From positions 132,987,027 through 133,051,026 of the forward strand of contig OY757013.1 of assembly GCA_963580285.1 (NCBI GenBank): DNA of 64,000 nt, written 5' to 3'. The translations under genes were made by a program, and so were the position numbers. The DNA is from Lucinisca nassula. Taxonomy: Eukaryota; Mollusca; Bivalvia; Lucinida; Lucinidae. Positions 1 through 10,644 of this stretch are shown piece by piece. The notes below the pieces were generated by a model. That model had not been told where the DNA came from and did no database searches. It saw only the letters and a program-made list of their open reading frames with translations. The stretch's first letter is position 1; each line of letters opens with the position of its first letter.

Positions 1-29
1 TGGCTTTCTGTCTGAAGGTTCCTCTTGAT

Positions 30-118
30 TCACTGCTTGTATGAGCGAACAGCGATGGTTCTGGCGAGACTGCGCAGGCTCGCCTGAACCTTCGCTGCTC
101 GCATAGGCGATAAGTACC
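30..118. repeat. GC-rich palindromic hairpin repeat
   Basis: Two arms starting near TGAGCGAACAGCGA and ending TTCGCTGCTCGCA are imperfectly complementary, with GAGACTGCGCAGGCTCGCC in the middle. The style matches the palindromes at 474-545, 20100 and 20510. It is probably a short non-autonomous element. Nothing is recognised between here and 470. Confidence 0.45.
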
Positions 119-473
119 AATAAAAATCAAAAATGAGTTCCTTTAAGAGCAATGAAAACATTCATAAGAACGAAGATGGGTCATACTACGTAGTTTCGGC
201 TATTAAAGCCTAATCAGTGACCCTGTAATGATCCGGCAAAGGAAGCCAGAGGAAACATACTGCAATTTTGCAAATATCGAATAGGCAGTCGCTTGACGGG
301 GCACAATTATGATTCACAAACATAAGCACTTACAAGAGGTGACCAGGGTGCAATAGGGACAAAAACATGTCTGAACATGTACGGTATACTTGGGGGTTCT
401 GGCAGCATAATGAACCTACTCTGGCAAACTATGTAACTGTTACTAAGTCCTACTTTCTATCCTTAGAGCGCAC

Positions 474-548
474 AATGAAGACTCTGATCAGACTGCGCGG
501 ATGCGCAGGCTGATCTGAGTCTTCGTTTGGCGCACATGCCTTATTGTA
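474..548. repeat. GC-rich palindromic hairpin repeat
   Basis: The left arm GCGCACAATGAAGACTCTGA is complementary, with a few mismatches, to the right arm TGAGTCTTCGTTTGGCGCAC around a GC-rich centre. It is a clear relative of the palindrome at 20512-20598, which has the same arms. I see no feature in 120-470 or 550-890. Confidence 0.6.
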
Positions 549-894
549 AGTATGCACAGTTCGCCTAAGGTTTATAACAATTCTTTGACACATGGGTAGA
601 ATAAGCTCAGACTCTTTTGCCCACAGGTGAGAGCAGACAACTCACACGAGCGGCCCATGTTAGATTGACACAGTGAGTAGGGTTTTTTTAGCTATGATTC
701 ATAATCATGTAACGACTTACATGTCTTAAGAACTAGTTTTGCGTCATCTTTTACTAACTGTGTTTTACGTGTAGCATCCATAGTTTCAAGGCATGAGAAT
801 ATTTAAAAATCGAGGTCTTTGCAGCTCTTACGTTGCATAAGTAATTATATTTTTGTTTGTGGTTAGCTTCTTTGTTTCCGTCAACACTATTTAA

Positions 895-1491
895 TAGAAG
901 TGAATGCGACGATGAGTCTTCGATACAATTTACCCACAGCTCCCATCAGAGACACCAGAGGGAAAGAAACACAAACATGAAATAACTAGACCCTAATGGA
1001 AACATCAATAGCGGAAAGCTTAAAGGGCAGTTACTTTCCCACCAAATGGCCAATTGACTGTCAAAAAAAAAAAGTTGAAAGCGATACACACACTCAAAGA
1101 CAAACCATAACAAAAATAAACCGCGACAGAATAACCGCATTGGAAAGCTCAGTGAAACAAAAATTCACTTGGGGTGGCGGTGGGTGTGGGGGGAGGGGTA
1201 GCTTAAATCAATTTTACGTGGCCACAATCCTCGCCCTTACTTCCGTCGCAATCTAGACAAACAATTAGTTCAGTCCACATGAAGGCCTCCTAACTCATCA
1301 GTGCAACATCTCCGTGAACACAAATATCAAACAACCACAGAGATGAAACAATGACAAAGACTCGACAGCAAGAAACCATTGAAATGCTGGAGCAAAGGAA
1401 ACCAACAGCTAGACGCCTATAGTCCCAACCAGTGACAGAGCATCAGCCACCAACCAACATAAAATTAAATTCTATCTAATTCTCAGTAAGC
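895..1491 (-). mobile_element. RT-tail copy 1 (5'-truncated, minus)
   Basis: Reverse-strand copy of the 3' tail found behind the reverse-transcriptase frame at 45049-45616. Shared landmarks in order are the terminal AAGTGAAT-type end, CAAAGGGAAAGAAACAC, the ACCGCCTTGGAACGGTCAG block, TTTTACGTGGCCACAATC, and CTCATCAGTGCAACATCTC. It belongs to the subfamily whose end reads GAAGTG and whose middle reads GGCCAATTGGCC-like. There is no RT coding sequence, as expected for a 5'-truncated retroelement insertion. A short G-rich tract interrupts it near 1175-1200. Confidence 0.75.
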
Positions 1492-1579
1492 GATTGGGGA
1501 AGTCATTTTGGAGACGTCAGTTCGTTCATCTTCAATAAAAAAATCAGAAACACCAAAAGGAAAACAAACACAAACATGA

Positions 1580-1862
1580 ACTAAATAGAAATTATACAAT
1601 GACCAGGAATTGATAAAATGAGCAACACACCTACCATCAGAGACACCAAAGAAAATGAAACACAAACGTGGAATAACTAGACCCTTATGGAAACAAATTA
1701 TGGCGGGAAGCAAACATAACAGTTACTTTCCTATAACATGGCCAATTGGCCATCCAAACCAAAAAAGATATAAGCTATACACACATTCAAAGACGATCTT
1801 AAACAAAAATAAAGCGCGACAGAAGAACCTCCTTTGAACGGTTCACTGAAGTGCTTAAATTG
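1580..1862 (-). mobile_element. RT-tail copy 2 (short, minus)
   Basis: A second reverse-strand tail copy. It starts near the terminal ACCAGGAATTGAT and CATCAGAGACACCAAAG blocks and stops just after the AGAAGAACC...GAACGGTTCACTGAA block. It is more diverged than copy 1 and lies directly beside it in the same orientation, so the two may be successive insertions. Confidence 0.6.
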
Positions 1863-2059
1863 CCTTGGAACGGTTAACAAAAGAAAAAACATCATTATGC
1901 AGACGTTTTGCTCATTTATCGCTTTTCAAGACACCTGTCTAAATTTTTCGCCTGTGGGTGAAAGTGTTTGGCATTTCCATAAACAACGACGTTAAAATCT
2001 ATTAAGAAAAGGTCACTCAGGAAAGACCACACTCCAAAAACGCAGCCGTCTAAAGTCAA

Positions 2060-2540
2060 CTATAGCAAAAGACACGGAGGCACACACAAAAACCAGACGA
2101 AACATGAACTAACGGCACAAAGACAAATAACAGTTAAGACACTGCAAAAGAACTACCGCCTTGGGACGGTCAGTAGTAAAACTACTGGGGGTTTCAACTC
2201 CGGAGTTTATAAAATTTCAAGCTTCGCCTTTAGTTCCAGTACAGTTTCAAACAAAATAAATATAACAAATTGATCCGCAAGTAGGCTTTCTAGCTCAACA
2301 GTGAGTCATAAATAAAATACATGGTAAAATGGTTATGTATAGATTAATATTATCATGAATCAGGGTTGAGGACACAACAACAATCAGACGTCAGGGCAGA
2401 AAAAACACAGTTAGATCACGGATGGTCGAACCCAGGAAATTGCCGGCAGCTCCCTTCCCGTACTCAAAGGATTTAGGGCGAGACCGTCATAAAAGAGTCC
2501 GGAGTCCGGCCCGCCGCCGTGCAACCAAAGATCAAAGCAA
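2060..2540 (-). mobile_element. Diverged RT-tail relic
   Basis: A weak resemblance to the minus-strand tail can be followed through ACCGCCTTGGGACGGTCAGT, then ACACAGTTAGATCACGGATG, then a stretch resembling CCGTCATAGAATCTGAGGCC...GCCGTGCAA. The middle is replaced by unrelated sequence. It is either an old copy or a related family; divergence makes this uncertain. Confidence 0.35.
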
Positions 2541-3545
2541 AAATGTCCACTGTAGAAGGGTCGACAACCAAACACGCGGACTGTCGCATAACATCTATGC
2601 TACAACTACTTCTCTTGTATTAAGCAACAATTTTTCTGAACTGACAAGAAAAAATATCACTTCCTAGTTTCTGAATTTATAAACATAATCCTCATAAAAC
2701 ACGGGTTCTGACAGTCTATCACATATTCTAAATGAAGTGGATGATAAACTAAATGCACATCACTTTTACGAGTGCCAGTTCTCCTATTGCTGATGGCAAA
2801 AATTAATGTAATCGTTACCTCTTTTATTTCCAGTTGATGTCTTGAATGGGAGTTGTGAGGTAAATGCATCGATTCGTAATCAGTGCCGTCAATTTTATTT
2901 TGCAGTTGGCAGAGGACACTGTGATATTTTAAACTGCCCAGTATCATATCAGAACAATCTAGCTGTTTCTTCACCGAATAATCTCATCCATGGAAATTAA
3001 TGTTAACTGCAAAAAAAAAATGTGGGCAAAATATACAGACAATTTCGAATTCCCGTTCATTGCTTTCACTTCTTATTTGGTGAAAATGTTGACATTTTCC
3101 GGAATAAATGTTTCCTATTGGTCGAAATTTCTGAGGCGATAAACCATATTGCGAAACTGGCTTACCTTCCTAAGGCGGTGGTTTTATTGTTGTTTATTTT
3201 AAAAATGTAGCTTTGTCAAATTTTCGACGGGGATTTTCGTCGTGTTGTATGTGCTTATAGCTAAGTAGTTTTACTCATTTTATATCCATTTTTCATTTAT
3301 TGTGTCTGTTGCACCTTGAATACCTCTTGTACGGTAGAGGGCGCTTGTTTCTGTGCTGTAAGTGATTGTTTTTTTTTTTGTTTTTTTTTCCTTTTTTATT
3401 TTCCTCATTGTATGTTACTCGTCATCTAGGTGTCATTGGTAGGCTGTAATCTTTGATTGTGGCTTTTCCTGGATATCTATTTCATATTTACAAGGGGGGT
3501 CAAATTAAATAGTCGTGTTTTTGTGCTGATAAAAGCCTAGCTCAA
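2541..3545. other. Unassigned interval
   Basis: No convincing gene. A 105-codon open frame on the minus strand (2657-2974) ends beside a GT-type donor at 2818, but all three frames from the nearest acceptor are closed. Around 3295-3390 is a short sequence (CACCTTGAATACCTCTTGTA) that recurs in diverged form near 56750. Poly-T runs occur at 3370-3390. Confidence 0.3.
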
Positions 3546-4162
3546 AGAATGGAAGTGGAGGCAATGATCAGGAATCGATACAATCAACCCACAGCTCCCA
3601 TCAGACACACCAAAGGGACAGAAACACAAACATGAAACAACAGACCCTAATGGAGACATCAATCGCGGAAAGCCAAAAGGACAGTTGCTTTCCCACAAAA
3701 TGGCCAATAGGCTATCCAAAGTAAAATAATATCAGCGACACAAACACCCAAAGACAAATCATAACAAAAATAAGCCGCGACAGATTAACCGCCTTGGAGC
3801 GGTCAGCGGAAACGAATTCCACTGGGGGTGGGGGTGGGGGGCTTAAATCGATTTTACGTGGCCACAATGCTCGTCCTTACTTCCGTCGCGATTAAGACAA
3901 ATAATTTGTTCAGTCCGCATGAAGGCCTCCTTACTCACCAGTGCAACATCTCCGTGAACACAAAAATCAAACAACCACAGAGATGAAACGACGGTGAGGA
4001 CTCGACAGCAAGAAACCACTGAAATGCTGGAGCCAAAAAAAAAAACAACAGTTAGACTCCGATGGGCCCGACCAGAGACAGAGCATCAGCAGAAGCCTTT
4101 CCGCTGGAACCGCCATAGAATCTGAGGCCTGAACCACCGGCGTGCAATTAAAGATGGAAGCA
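3546..4162 (-). mobile_element. RT-tail copy 3 (minus)
   Basis: A long reverse-strand copy. Beyond the tail it reaches into the last codons of the RT frame: the complement of the stretch ending at GTGCAATTAAAG (about 4150) corresponds to the FNCTPVG...DSM end of the protein. The 5' end is therefore truncated inside the coding region. It carries a G-rich insertion near 3825-3840 and an A-rich run near 4045. Confidence 0.8.
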
Positions 4163-4905
4163 AAGTTGTCAACACCGTCTTTTTAATCTGCCGAAATAAT
4201 AGTGCCTTAGTGACATAATGGTACCGACAAAAGTCTCTACCATTACGCCATAATTTCAATTCTCGATCATTACATTCATTTCGTGTGATTAAATTGGTTA
4301 AGTTTTATATGTCGATAGATTCCATGAGCATGAATCTCAGACCTATTTCAAGTGACAGGTGGTAATGAAACGTGACGTCAAATAACACGTTTAGAACCCA
4401 CGCCTTACGTCATAGTTTATGAAGTGATGTCAGCTGCGCTCGATTAAAAGTGTAAAAGTTAGAAGGCTAGATAATCTGAATTTGAAATTGACGTTTTTTT
4501 TTCGCCATGGTTTCTTTCAAAGATGGCAGCTTATTATTGAATAATTATTCCGCCGTGACCGTTGGTGCGCTCATCTTTTTTAAGTTTCCGAAATAATTCC
4601 TAAACTTTACCATTTCCTTGGCATTCTTAACATTTCGATGACAGAGTTTGAATTATAAGGAATGAATTATCATTTTATGGGTTTTATCGATGCGTTTACA
4701 CACTCAAAACTATATAGCCCGTCTATAACAGTTTTATCAGTGATTCGCCGGAGTTTACATATCGATAAAATCCTTAAAAATGCAATTTATTCGTATAACA
4801 AACAAAATACGTTCAAATAAAATTATAGCATCCACGGGTCATAGTGCATTTTTTCATTTCTCCAAAATGGTATGTTTTTTTTTTGGAAATGTGTGGTATT
4901 TTTTC
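4163..4905. other. Unassigned interval
   Basis: A/T-rich, with no open frame of note and no repeat I can place. Confidence 0.3.
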
Positions 4906-5050
4906 CTACTTTTACTCCAAACAAAGGTTGTGAGTGCTCATTAGAACCGCTTGTTTGAGTCGGTTCTTACGAGCACACACGACCTATATCTTGCAGCAAA
5001 ATAAGGAAAATAGTATAGACCGCTGTAAACCAAATTTTCTCTGTGCAACA
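4906..5050. mobile_element. Hp2-type hairpin MITE, partial
   Basis: A diverged inverted core (GGTTGTGAGTGCTCATTAGAA then TTCTTACGAGCACACACGACC, loop between) is followed by the usual CTATA...AAATAAG spacer and a piece resembling GTAAACCAAATTTTCTCT. The TIR ends are not complete. Confidence 0.55.
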
Positions 5051-5165
5051 TCATCATAGTGTAGATTTTTTTTTTCTTGTCCTTTGGGATCATCGATTCC
5101 ATTGTGGAATTTTGAAAATATCTGAGGGTCTCTGATGAGGCCTAATTGGCCGAAACTAGCTAGTC

Positions 5166-5252
5166 TGGCCCAGAAAACATGTACACTCCATATTTTTCAC
5201 TTCTGTGATGTATTCCTTGCTTCCAAAGGATAACCCTTTTATAGAACATATT
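5166..5252 (+). repeat. Short dispersed repeat, copy a
   Basis: TGGCCCAGAAAACATGTAC through ATTCCTTGCTTCCAAAGGAT to ATAGAACATAT is repeated with about 10-15% change at 6478-6565, and a weaker relative lies near 49305-49345. In copy b it directly abuts a Ty3/gypsy fragment. The interval 5253-5744 has no other feature except a small GTGCAC-ended palindrome at about 5592-5632. Confidence 0.6.
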
Positions 5253-5746
5253 TGTTCACGAGTAGGTTAGCCGGGTGGACAAGCAATATTGATGAAGTCA
5301 ATAATGAAATGAGAATGTAGTCCCCCTCCATCAGCCAATTTTTTTTTTCTGAAATTTACAAATCATAACCTAGATTTTACTTTCGGGAAACATTAAATGA
5401 TAGTTATCAGAGCTATTTATTGACAGATATAAGAGACAGCTATTAACTTTTAATCGATTTATAAATCCTGCTATCAATTTCGAACAATCTGTATTTCGAT
5501 AGAATTCATTTTTTTTTTCAAATGCTCGATGTAATTATATAAAAAAGGGTTAGGCGATATGTACCTATGCACAGCAAACTCTAAGATAAGTGTGTGCAGT
5601 GGAAAAGACTATTCTGAGTCTTCGCTGTGCACCTTGTAGGTTCTGTTTACAATAAAGCTTCTTTATGCACACATACACATGAGGAAAGATGTACTCTACA
5701 TTTGGTTTACACAGGCTGACTTGAACTCTCGACCGCAGTTTAAGTT

Positions 5747-5915
5747 ATGTTTTGTTTGTTTGCAATGAGGTTTTACGTCCACGCCAACACTATTTAGGCC
5801 AGTGTGGAGACGTTTCTTCCAATTTCGTGGAGATATTTTACCATACATCGAGATGAAATTGCATCTCAAACCCTGCTGTTTTAACAAACAAATAGGGTTT
5901 GTCGGCTTTTGTACA
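5747..5915 (-). mobile_element. SINE-A copy, partial (minus)
   Basis: The tail TTTGTTTGTTTG followed by ATGAGGTTTTACGTCCACGC, TTCCAATTTCGTGGAGAT, GAGATGAAATTGCATCTCAA and AATAGGGTTTGT matches the 3' half of the SINE-A unit defined at 63008-63290. The head half is missing. It sits at the 3' edge of the gypsy fragment. Confidence 0.7.
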
Positions 5916-5951
5916 ACAGTAAGGGCATTTCCATAACGAAACTCGAAATGA

Positions 5952-6480
5952 GCACAGTACTGACAATTATTGTCATAACAGGGTCTTCTCGACAATGCAT
6001 CAGAACTGGAATGGATGCGTCCTAGACGGAACTGCATTTTGAAAGTGTAAGCAAAGAGTTGTTTCTAAGAATTTTGCTTCTAGCCTCTCCATTCCGAAAA
6101 TTTAAGAGCCACTGTAAGGAACCATGATCACTCCTAACTGTGCACTTTTGACCATAGAGATAATGATGAAAATGCTTTATGACCAGGACCACAGCTAAGA
6201 GCTCTTTCCTTTCAGTGCAATATTTTATTCTGCTTTGGACAAGCCTCTGCTAAAATAACATATTACTTTTTTTTCACCATCTTGCAGCTGATGCAGTACA
6301 GCACCAACATCAACAATTGAGGCATCACAGTCCAGAATGAATGTCTGGCCCCCAGGAAGTGGATAGCTGAGAATAGGGGCAGTTGTAAGTAAAGTCTTCA
6401 TCGTCTCAAACGCTGTCTGACATTCTTCAGTCCACACAAAGGGATGGTCTTTTTCTGTCAACCTGTGAAGTGGTCTGTGG
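5952..6480 (-). pseudogene. Ty3/gypsy pol fragment (RT connection and RNase H)
   Basis: Read on the minus strand, this is the connection region and RNase H of a Ty3/gypsy polyprotein. It starts at about 6478 with PLHRLTEKDHPFVWT. It continues through the first RNase H aspartate in ILDCDASIVDVGAVL, a frame change near 6225, then KYCTERKELLAVV, YGQKCTVRSDHGSL with the next acidic pair, and ends near 5955 with GRIHSSSDALSRRPC. Order and spacing of these blocks are those of the family. Protease, RT palm and integrase are absent and no LTR is visible, so this is a dead internal fragment. A SINE-A lies at its 3' side and a dispersed 90-bp repeat at its 5' side. Confidence 0.85.
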
Positions 6481-6566
6481 CCCAGAAAACATGTACGCTC
6501 CTTATTTGTCCGTTCGGTGGTGTATTCCTTGCTTCCAAAGGATAACCCTTTCATAGAATATATTTA
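6478..6566 (+). repeat. Short dispersed repeat, copy b
   Basis: Second copy of the repeat at 5166-5252, in the same orientation. It starts exactly where similarity to the gypsy polyprotein stops. Between here and 7116 I see only a poly-A run (about 6819-6840) and no gene. Confidence 0.55.
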
Positions 6567-7113
6567 TATGCAGGAACGGTCTGACAAGCACCACTTTGCT
6601 TTGCATGGGCCTTGAAAGGCTCAGGCTTTCTACATGTAAGTAGTTTACCAGTACGTATATGGTGTTAGGCCTTCTTAGCAGTTTACCGATACTCATGTGG
6701 CGGGGCCAAGTTTAAGATAGGGAAAATGAACCAAAATAGCCTCAACACCCTTCTTTAATCTGTCTAACTGTTCGGGATTACGTGTTTTGCCAGGCACTGA
6801 TCCCGAAAAAGAAAAGATAAAAAAAAAAAAAAAAAAAAAACGTTTGTGTTTTTTCCAGCCGGCATCAAATGCCAATCATTTATTTTTCTTGCATATAGGT
6901 TGGCTATTGTGACGTGGTGTTTAATTCCGCTTTCTCGGGAATGTTCTAAAGATTTCCCGTTAATGTTGAAAATATGACATTATATGAAAACAAAACTTGT
7001 GTTTGTAATGTTGTATTTGTCAGCAGCATTAGCGTCCCTTTGGCTTCTGTAGAAATATCAAAGACCATAGTAAACTAAGGTACGAAGTTAAAGGATAACA
7101 AAGCTAGTGCCTT

Positions 7114-7116
<3 letters not shown>

Positions 7117-7175
<59 letters not shown>
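7117..7175. repeat. (AG)n microsatellite
   Basis: About 29 uninterrupted AG dinucleotides. Confidence 0.98.
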
Positions 7176-7178
<3 letters not shown>

Positions 7179-7617
7179 TTCTCAAAAGCGGACCAAAGCT
7201 GCTTCAAGTCATTTCTGACAGAATCGGAATAATTGTTACTGGTGACACGTCAAAGGACATTTATTCTCCAGGACTTGTGATATGGGAAGTTAGTTCCTAT
7301 CTCTTACAAAGAGGTAAACATAGCTACACCATCCTCCTCACCTTCAGCTGAGGAAATGATCGTATCAGGAAAGGAAATCCAATAGCAGCAAGGAAGGGGG
7401 GGGGGGGCGAATGGACTTTTTATTTTGACCTCACCAGCCACATTTGGGCCTCCAGGGATCCCAGCTCGTTTCCGACGATTAGCACGCCCCCAAAGCTGTT
7501 GGAAAGCAACACAAAAACCCAGAGCCCTGGGGACGGCCCACCATCCTCGCCGGCCCCGGGTTCGGGCGGGCCCAAAGAATAAATGTTGAATTTAGATGTA
7601 TTTATGTACATAGTATA

Positions 7618-8026
7618 CATGATAATGAAGCGGCGAATTTACCGACCTGGATGGTCAGGTCCCACACCCGATTGGGTTTCCAGCCGACCAGTGGGTCGAG
7701 ATTCTTAACGACGCCAAAGAAGTGTTCGAAGTCAACGGCGCCACTGCGGTCTTCTCTTAACGGAGAGTGAAAGAAGAAGACCCACTTGACATCGGTGATA
7801 TCGAGATCGCTGATGGTATTCATGCCATAGCAGGCCGACTGGCTCTCGATGCCTGCATGGCAGACGAGAGAGGCTGCTTGATAACCTTCCGGAGGGCGGG
7901 TTTCTTCTGATGCTCAAGTTTCTCCGTGAACAACAAAAAGGCGAGTTGAAGACAAATTCGAGCACGGTCACGGCGGCCTCTGGAAATCGATGAATTATGA
8001 CACGAGGGAAGTTGTCAGCATCGACA
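7618..8026 (-). pseudogene. GC-rich broken gene of unknown function
   Basis: On the minus strand three successive frames look coding, with a strong preference for C or G at third codon positions that no neighbour shows. The first reads around NFPRVIIHRFPEAAVTV (near 7990). The second reads FTEKLEHQKKPALRKV (about 7920-7870). The third reads from GIESQSACYGMNTISDLD through VKWVFFFHSPLRED, FEHFFGVVKNLDPLVGW and VWDLTIQVGKF (about 7850-7640). Frame changes separate them, so it is not functional as read. A GTAAAT donor-like site follows the last block. I do not recognise the family. The base composition hints at a captured or transferred gene carried between the inverted arms. Confidence 0.5.
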
Positions 8027-8484
8027 TGAAGTAGAAGTAAAACAAAGATCAGGAATTGACATAATTAACTTACTCCACCCATAAAAGACACCAAAGAGAA
8101 AGAAATACAAACATTAAGCGACCAGACCATAATGGAAACCTAAACTAAGGAAGGCCACAAGGACAGTTACTTTCCCACAAAATGGCCATATGGCCATCCA
8201 AAACCAAAAGACACAAGTGATACACAAAGTAATTAACAAACAACAACATAAATAAATCGCCACAGAAGAGCCGCCTTGGAACGGTCAGTGGAAGATTTCC
8301 ACTGGGGGGCTTAAATCGATTTTACGTGGCCACAATCCTCGCCCTTACTTCCGTCGCGATTTAGACAAACAACTTGTTCAGTCCGCATGAAGGCCTCCTA
8401 ACTCATCAGTGCAACATATCCGTGAACACAAAAATCAAAGAACCACAGAGGTGAGACAACGGTGAGGACTCGACAGCAAGAACG
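8027..8484 (-). mobile_element. RT-tail copy 4 (minus)
   Basis: Starts with the complete terminal sequence AAGTAGAAGTAAAACAAAG, typical of the second tail subfamily, and runs to GAGGACTCGACAGCAAGAA. It is inserted at the end of the GC-rich broken gene, inside the inverted-repeat unit, and so is younger than that unit. Confidence 0.8.
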
Positions 8485-8824
8485 TGGTCATTTGATTTCG
8501 TATAACATCTCTAAACGTGTGTAGCACAAGTTTCGCAGACGACGAATCCATACACTTAATGCCGTGGCGGTCGGCCGTCCTAAGATGAGCCAGCCAGGGA
8601 GGACGATCTGGAATGGGAATTTATCGAAGAACTGGGGCCCGCCAAAGCCCCGGGACGGCGAGGGTGGTGGGCCGTCCCCAGGGCTCTGGGTTTTTGTGTT
8701 GCTTCCCAACAGCTTTGGGAACGTGCTAATGGTCTGAAATGAGCTGGGAGCCCTGGAGTCCCAAATGGGGCTTCTGAGGTGAAAATAAAAAGTCCATTCT
8801 CATCCCCACCCCCTTGCTGCTCCA

Positions 8825-9113
8825 AGCTCTAATGACTCGAAGAAATAGATGGGCTGCATGATGCTTCCACGCAGAGCTGAAACCTACCGCACACGAGTGC
8901 TGGTAAACCGCGTAGAGGATCTAAGCATGCCCAGGCAAAGCGGTGCGAGTTGGAACGTCCATGCTTGTAAACCCTATTGTATTCATTGGGCGGCAAAGCT
9001 TGAGATGTCATTTCATCTCAATTTCTGGAAAAAGTCCCACAATATTGGAAGCAACGACTCCAAACCTATACAGTGTTGACGGAGACGTTAACCTCAAATC
9101 AAACAAACAAATA
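8825..9113 (+). mobile_element. SINE-A copy (plus)
   Basis: Nearly full length: GAAGAAATAGATGGGCTGCA, CGCAGAGCTGAAACC, CACACGAGTGCTGGTAAACC, CCCAGGCAAAGCGG, AAACCCTATTG, GAGATGTCATTTCATCTCAA, then the AACCTCAAATCAAACAAAC tail. The head lacks the usual GGCCCCGCCCATCGGGGC start. Confidence 0.8.
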
Positions 9114-9300
9114 AAAACAACTACTATATTCAAAGATTGGGCGAACTAGTCTTTTCTTTATGCTGCCTCTTTTCCTAAAAACACCTATTAAGATGTCGTT
9201 TAAGAAACCAAATGTTATATTATGTTTCCAGCTCAAGTTATGGGTGATTGTCACATCAAGGCATTTAATAGAATCCACATTCTCGAGAACCGCTTTGTAG
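9114..9300 (-). pseudogene. Non-LTR retrotransposon RT C-terminal fragment
   Basis: On the minus strand a degraded frame reads ENVDSIKCLDVTITHNLSWK, then a gap, then RLVRPIFEYSSC. These are the two usual landmarks of the region after the palm in LINE reverse transcriptases (the K-LGV-I--L-W block and the RP-LEY-S block). Only about 60 codons remain, so the clade cannot be named. It adjoins a SINE-A tail on one side and the 9.3-kb foldback on the other. Confidence 0.55.
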
Positions 9301-9301
9301 C

Positions 9302-10641
9302 GCCGCTTAGTGTTCAATCGACGCTTAGTGTTCACCATGGACACTAAGCGTTGATGGTGAACACTAAGAGTTGCCACTGTCAACGCTTAGTGTTCATTTT
9401 GCCAAATGAACACTAAGCGTCGATCATGTAGATCGGAATGCAGTATCAACCGCTAGTGTTCATTTTCTGGTATGAAAAAAAGTAATTTTGCCTTATAACA
9501 CGAATACTTCTTGATGTATAAACATCAAATTTCAGTATTACGAGACAGTACGACCCGACATTGGACCAGAGAAACGAATGTCATCATGACCTATATTTCA
9601 TGGTCCAGTGATTTTGCCTTATAACACAAAGACCTTTTGGTATATGAACATCATAACTTGGTATTATGAGTCGATATGACACCGACCTAGATTTTATTTG
9701 GAGGTCAATCATTGTGTCACATGGAACTAATGACCCAGGTATGATGTTTCTCTGTCAAGTAGTATTCAAGATATAAGGGAAAATCACTGAACCATGAAAT
9801 ATATGTCACACTGACCTAGATATATTTGAGATCAATCATGGGGTCCTATGAAACGAATAATCCCAGGTATGACACGTCTCCATCAAACAGTATTGAACAT
9901 ATAAGGCAAAATCACTGGACGGTAAAATGTAGGTCATCATGATTTTCATCCTTTCACACTTGAACCAATGTCGCATAGTTGGCTGTTGTATTATCAACTG
10001 AGTTTGTAACTTGTTAGCACAATGGAAATGTATTTAACAAATTTCTAAGGTGTCCTAGATTTTGACCCCCTAACCCCACCAAAGGCATGAAAGCAGGGGT
10101 GTGTTCTTTTGGAATCTCAGAAGACACTCACAGGTATTCTCAGAAGACATCCCGGGTATCAAATTTGTAAATATGAATGCTTTGTGATGAGTGATTGTTG
10201 AGATATAAGCATTTCAAAAACACAGTTTTACAGAGATGTTCTAGATTATGACCCCTAGCACCACCTCGGGGCATGCACCCAGGGGTCTTTTCTCTTGGAA
10301 CATAAGAAGACTCTCCCAGGTACTAAAGTCCAATACCTGTGAGTGTCTTCTGAGGTATGATGTTCATATACCAAAAGGTCTTCGTATTATAAGGCAAAAT
10401 CACTGGACCATGAGATATAGGTGATGATGACATTCGTTTCTCTGGTCCAATGTCGGGTCGTACTGTCTCGAAATACTGAAGTATGATGTTTATACATCAA
10501 AAAGTATTCGTGTTATAAGGCAACATTACTTTTTTCATACCAGAAAATGAACACTAGCGGTTGATACTGCATTCCGATCTACATGATCGACGCTTAGTGT
10601 TCATTTGGCAAAATGAACACTAAGCGTTGACAGTGGCAACC
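9302..10641. mobile_element. Foldback element with ~285-bp inverted arms
   Basis: The left arm (about 9370-9655) and right arm (about 10356-10641) are reverse complements at high identity, sharing GTATATGAACATCAT, GACCCGACATTGGACCAGAG, CGGAATGCAGTATCAACCGC and CACTGTCAACGC. Clusters of the 13-mer CGCTTAGTGTTCA in alternating orientation sit at the outer ends. The interior holds diverged direct repeats of about 130 bp (ACCTAGAT...TCAATCATG) and a smaller inverted pair around ACACTCACAGGTATT. No coding capacity is seen. Confidence 0.75.
9942..10131 (+). repeat. Direct repeat, inner copy
   Basis: The segment from TTTTCATCCTTTCACACTTG through GTCGCATAGTTGGCTG and CTAGATTTTGACCCCC to AATCTCAGAAGAC recurs at 10645-10857. 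The inner copy lies in the spacer of the foldback, the outer copy directly after its right arm, so part of the element has been duplicated. Confidence 0.75.
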
Positions 10642-10644
10642 ATG

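Larger units (their letters stand above)
7387..8822. mobile_element. Inverted-repeat unit with ~190-bp arms
   Basis: The left arm (7387-7578) and right arm (8632-8822) are reverse complements over about 190 bp, with shared blocks such as AATGGACTTTTTATTTT, CAAAGCTGTTG, CACAAAAACCCAGAGCCCTG and GGGACGGCCCACCA. Both arms are GC-rich against an A/T-rich background and both keep an open frame reading GGPSPGLWVFVLL. The 1.05-kb interior holds a GC-rich broken gene and an RT-tail insertion. The layout suggests a DNA transposon or an inverted duplication. No target duplication is identified. Confidence 0.65.

Noticed and set aside
2657..3006. Possible exon on the minus strand with a GT donor at 2818 and a poly-pyrimidine acceptor near 3007.
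   Set aside because: All three frames from that acceptor meet a stop before the open part, and no protein motif is recognisable.
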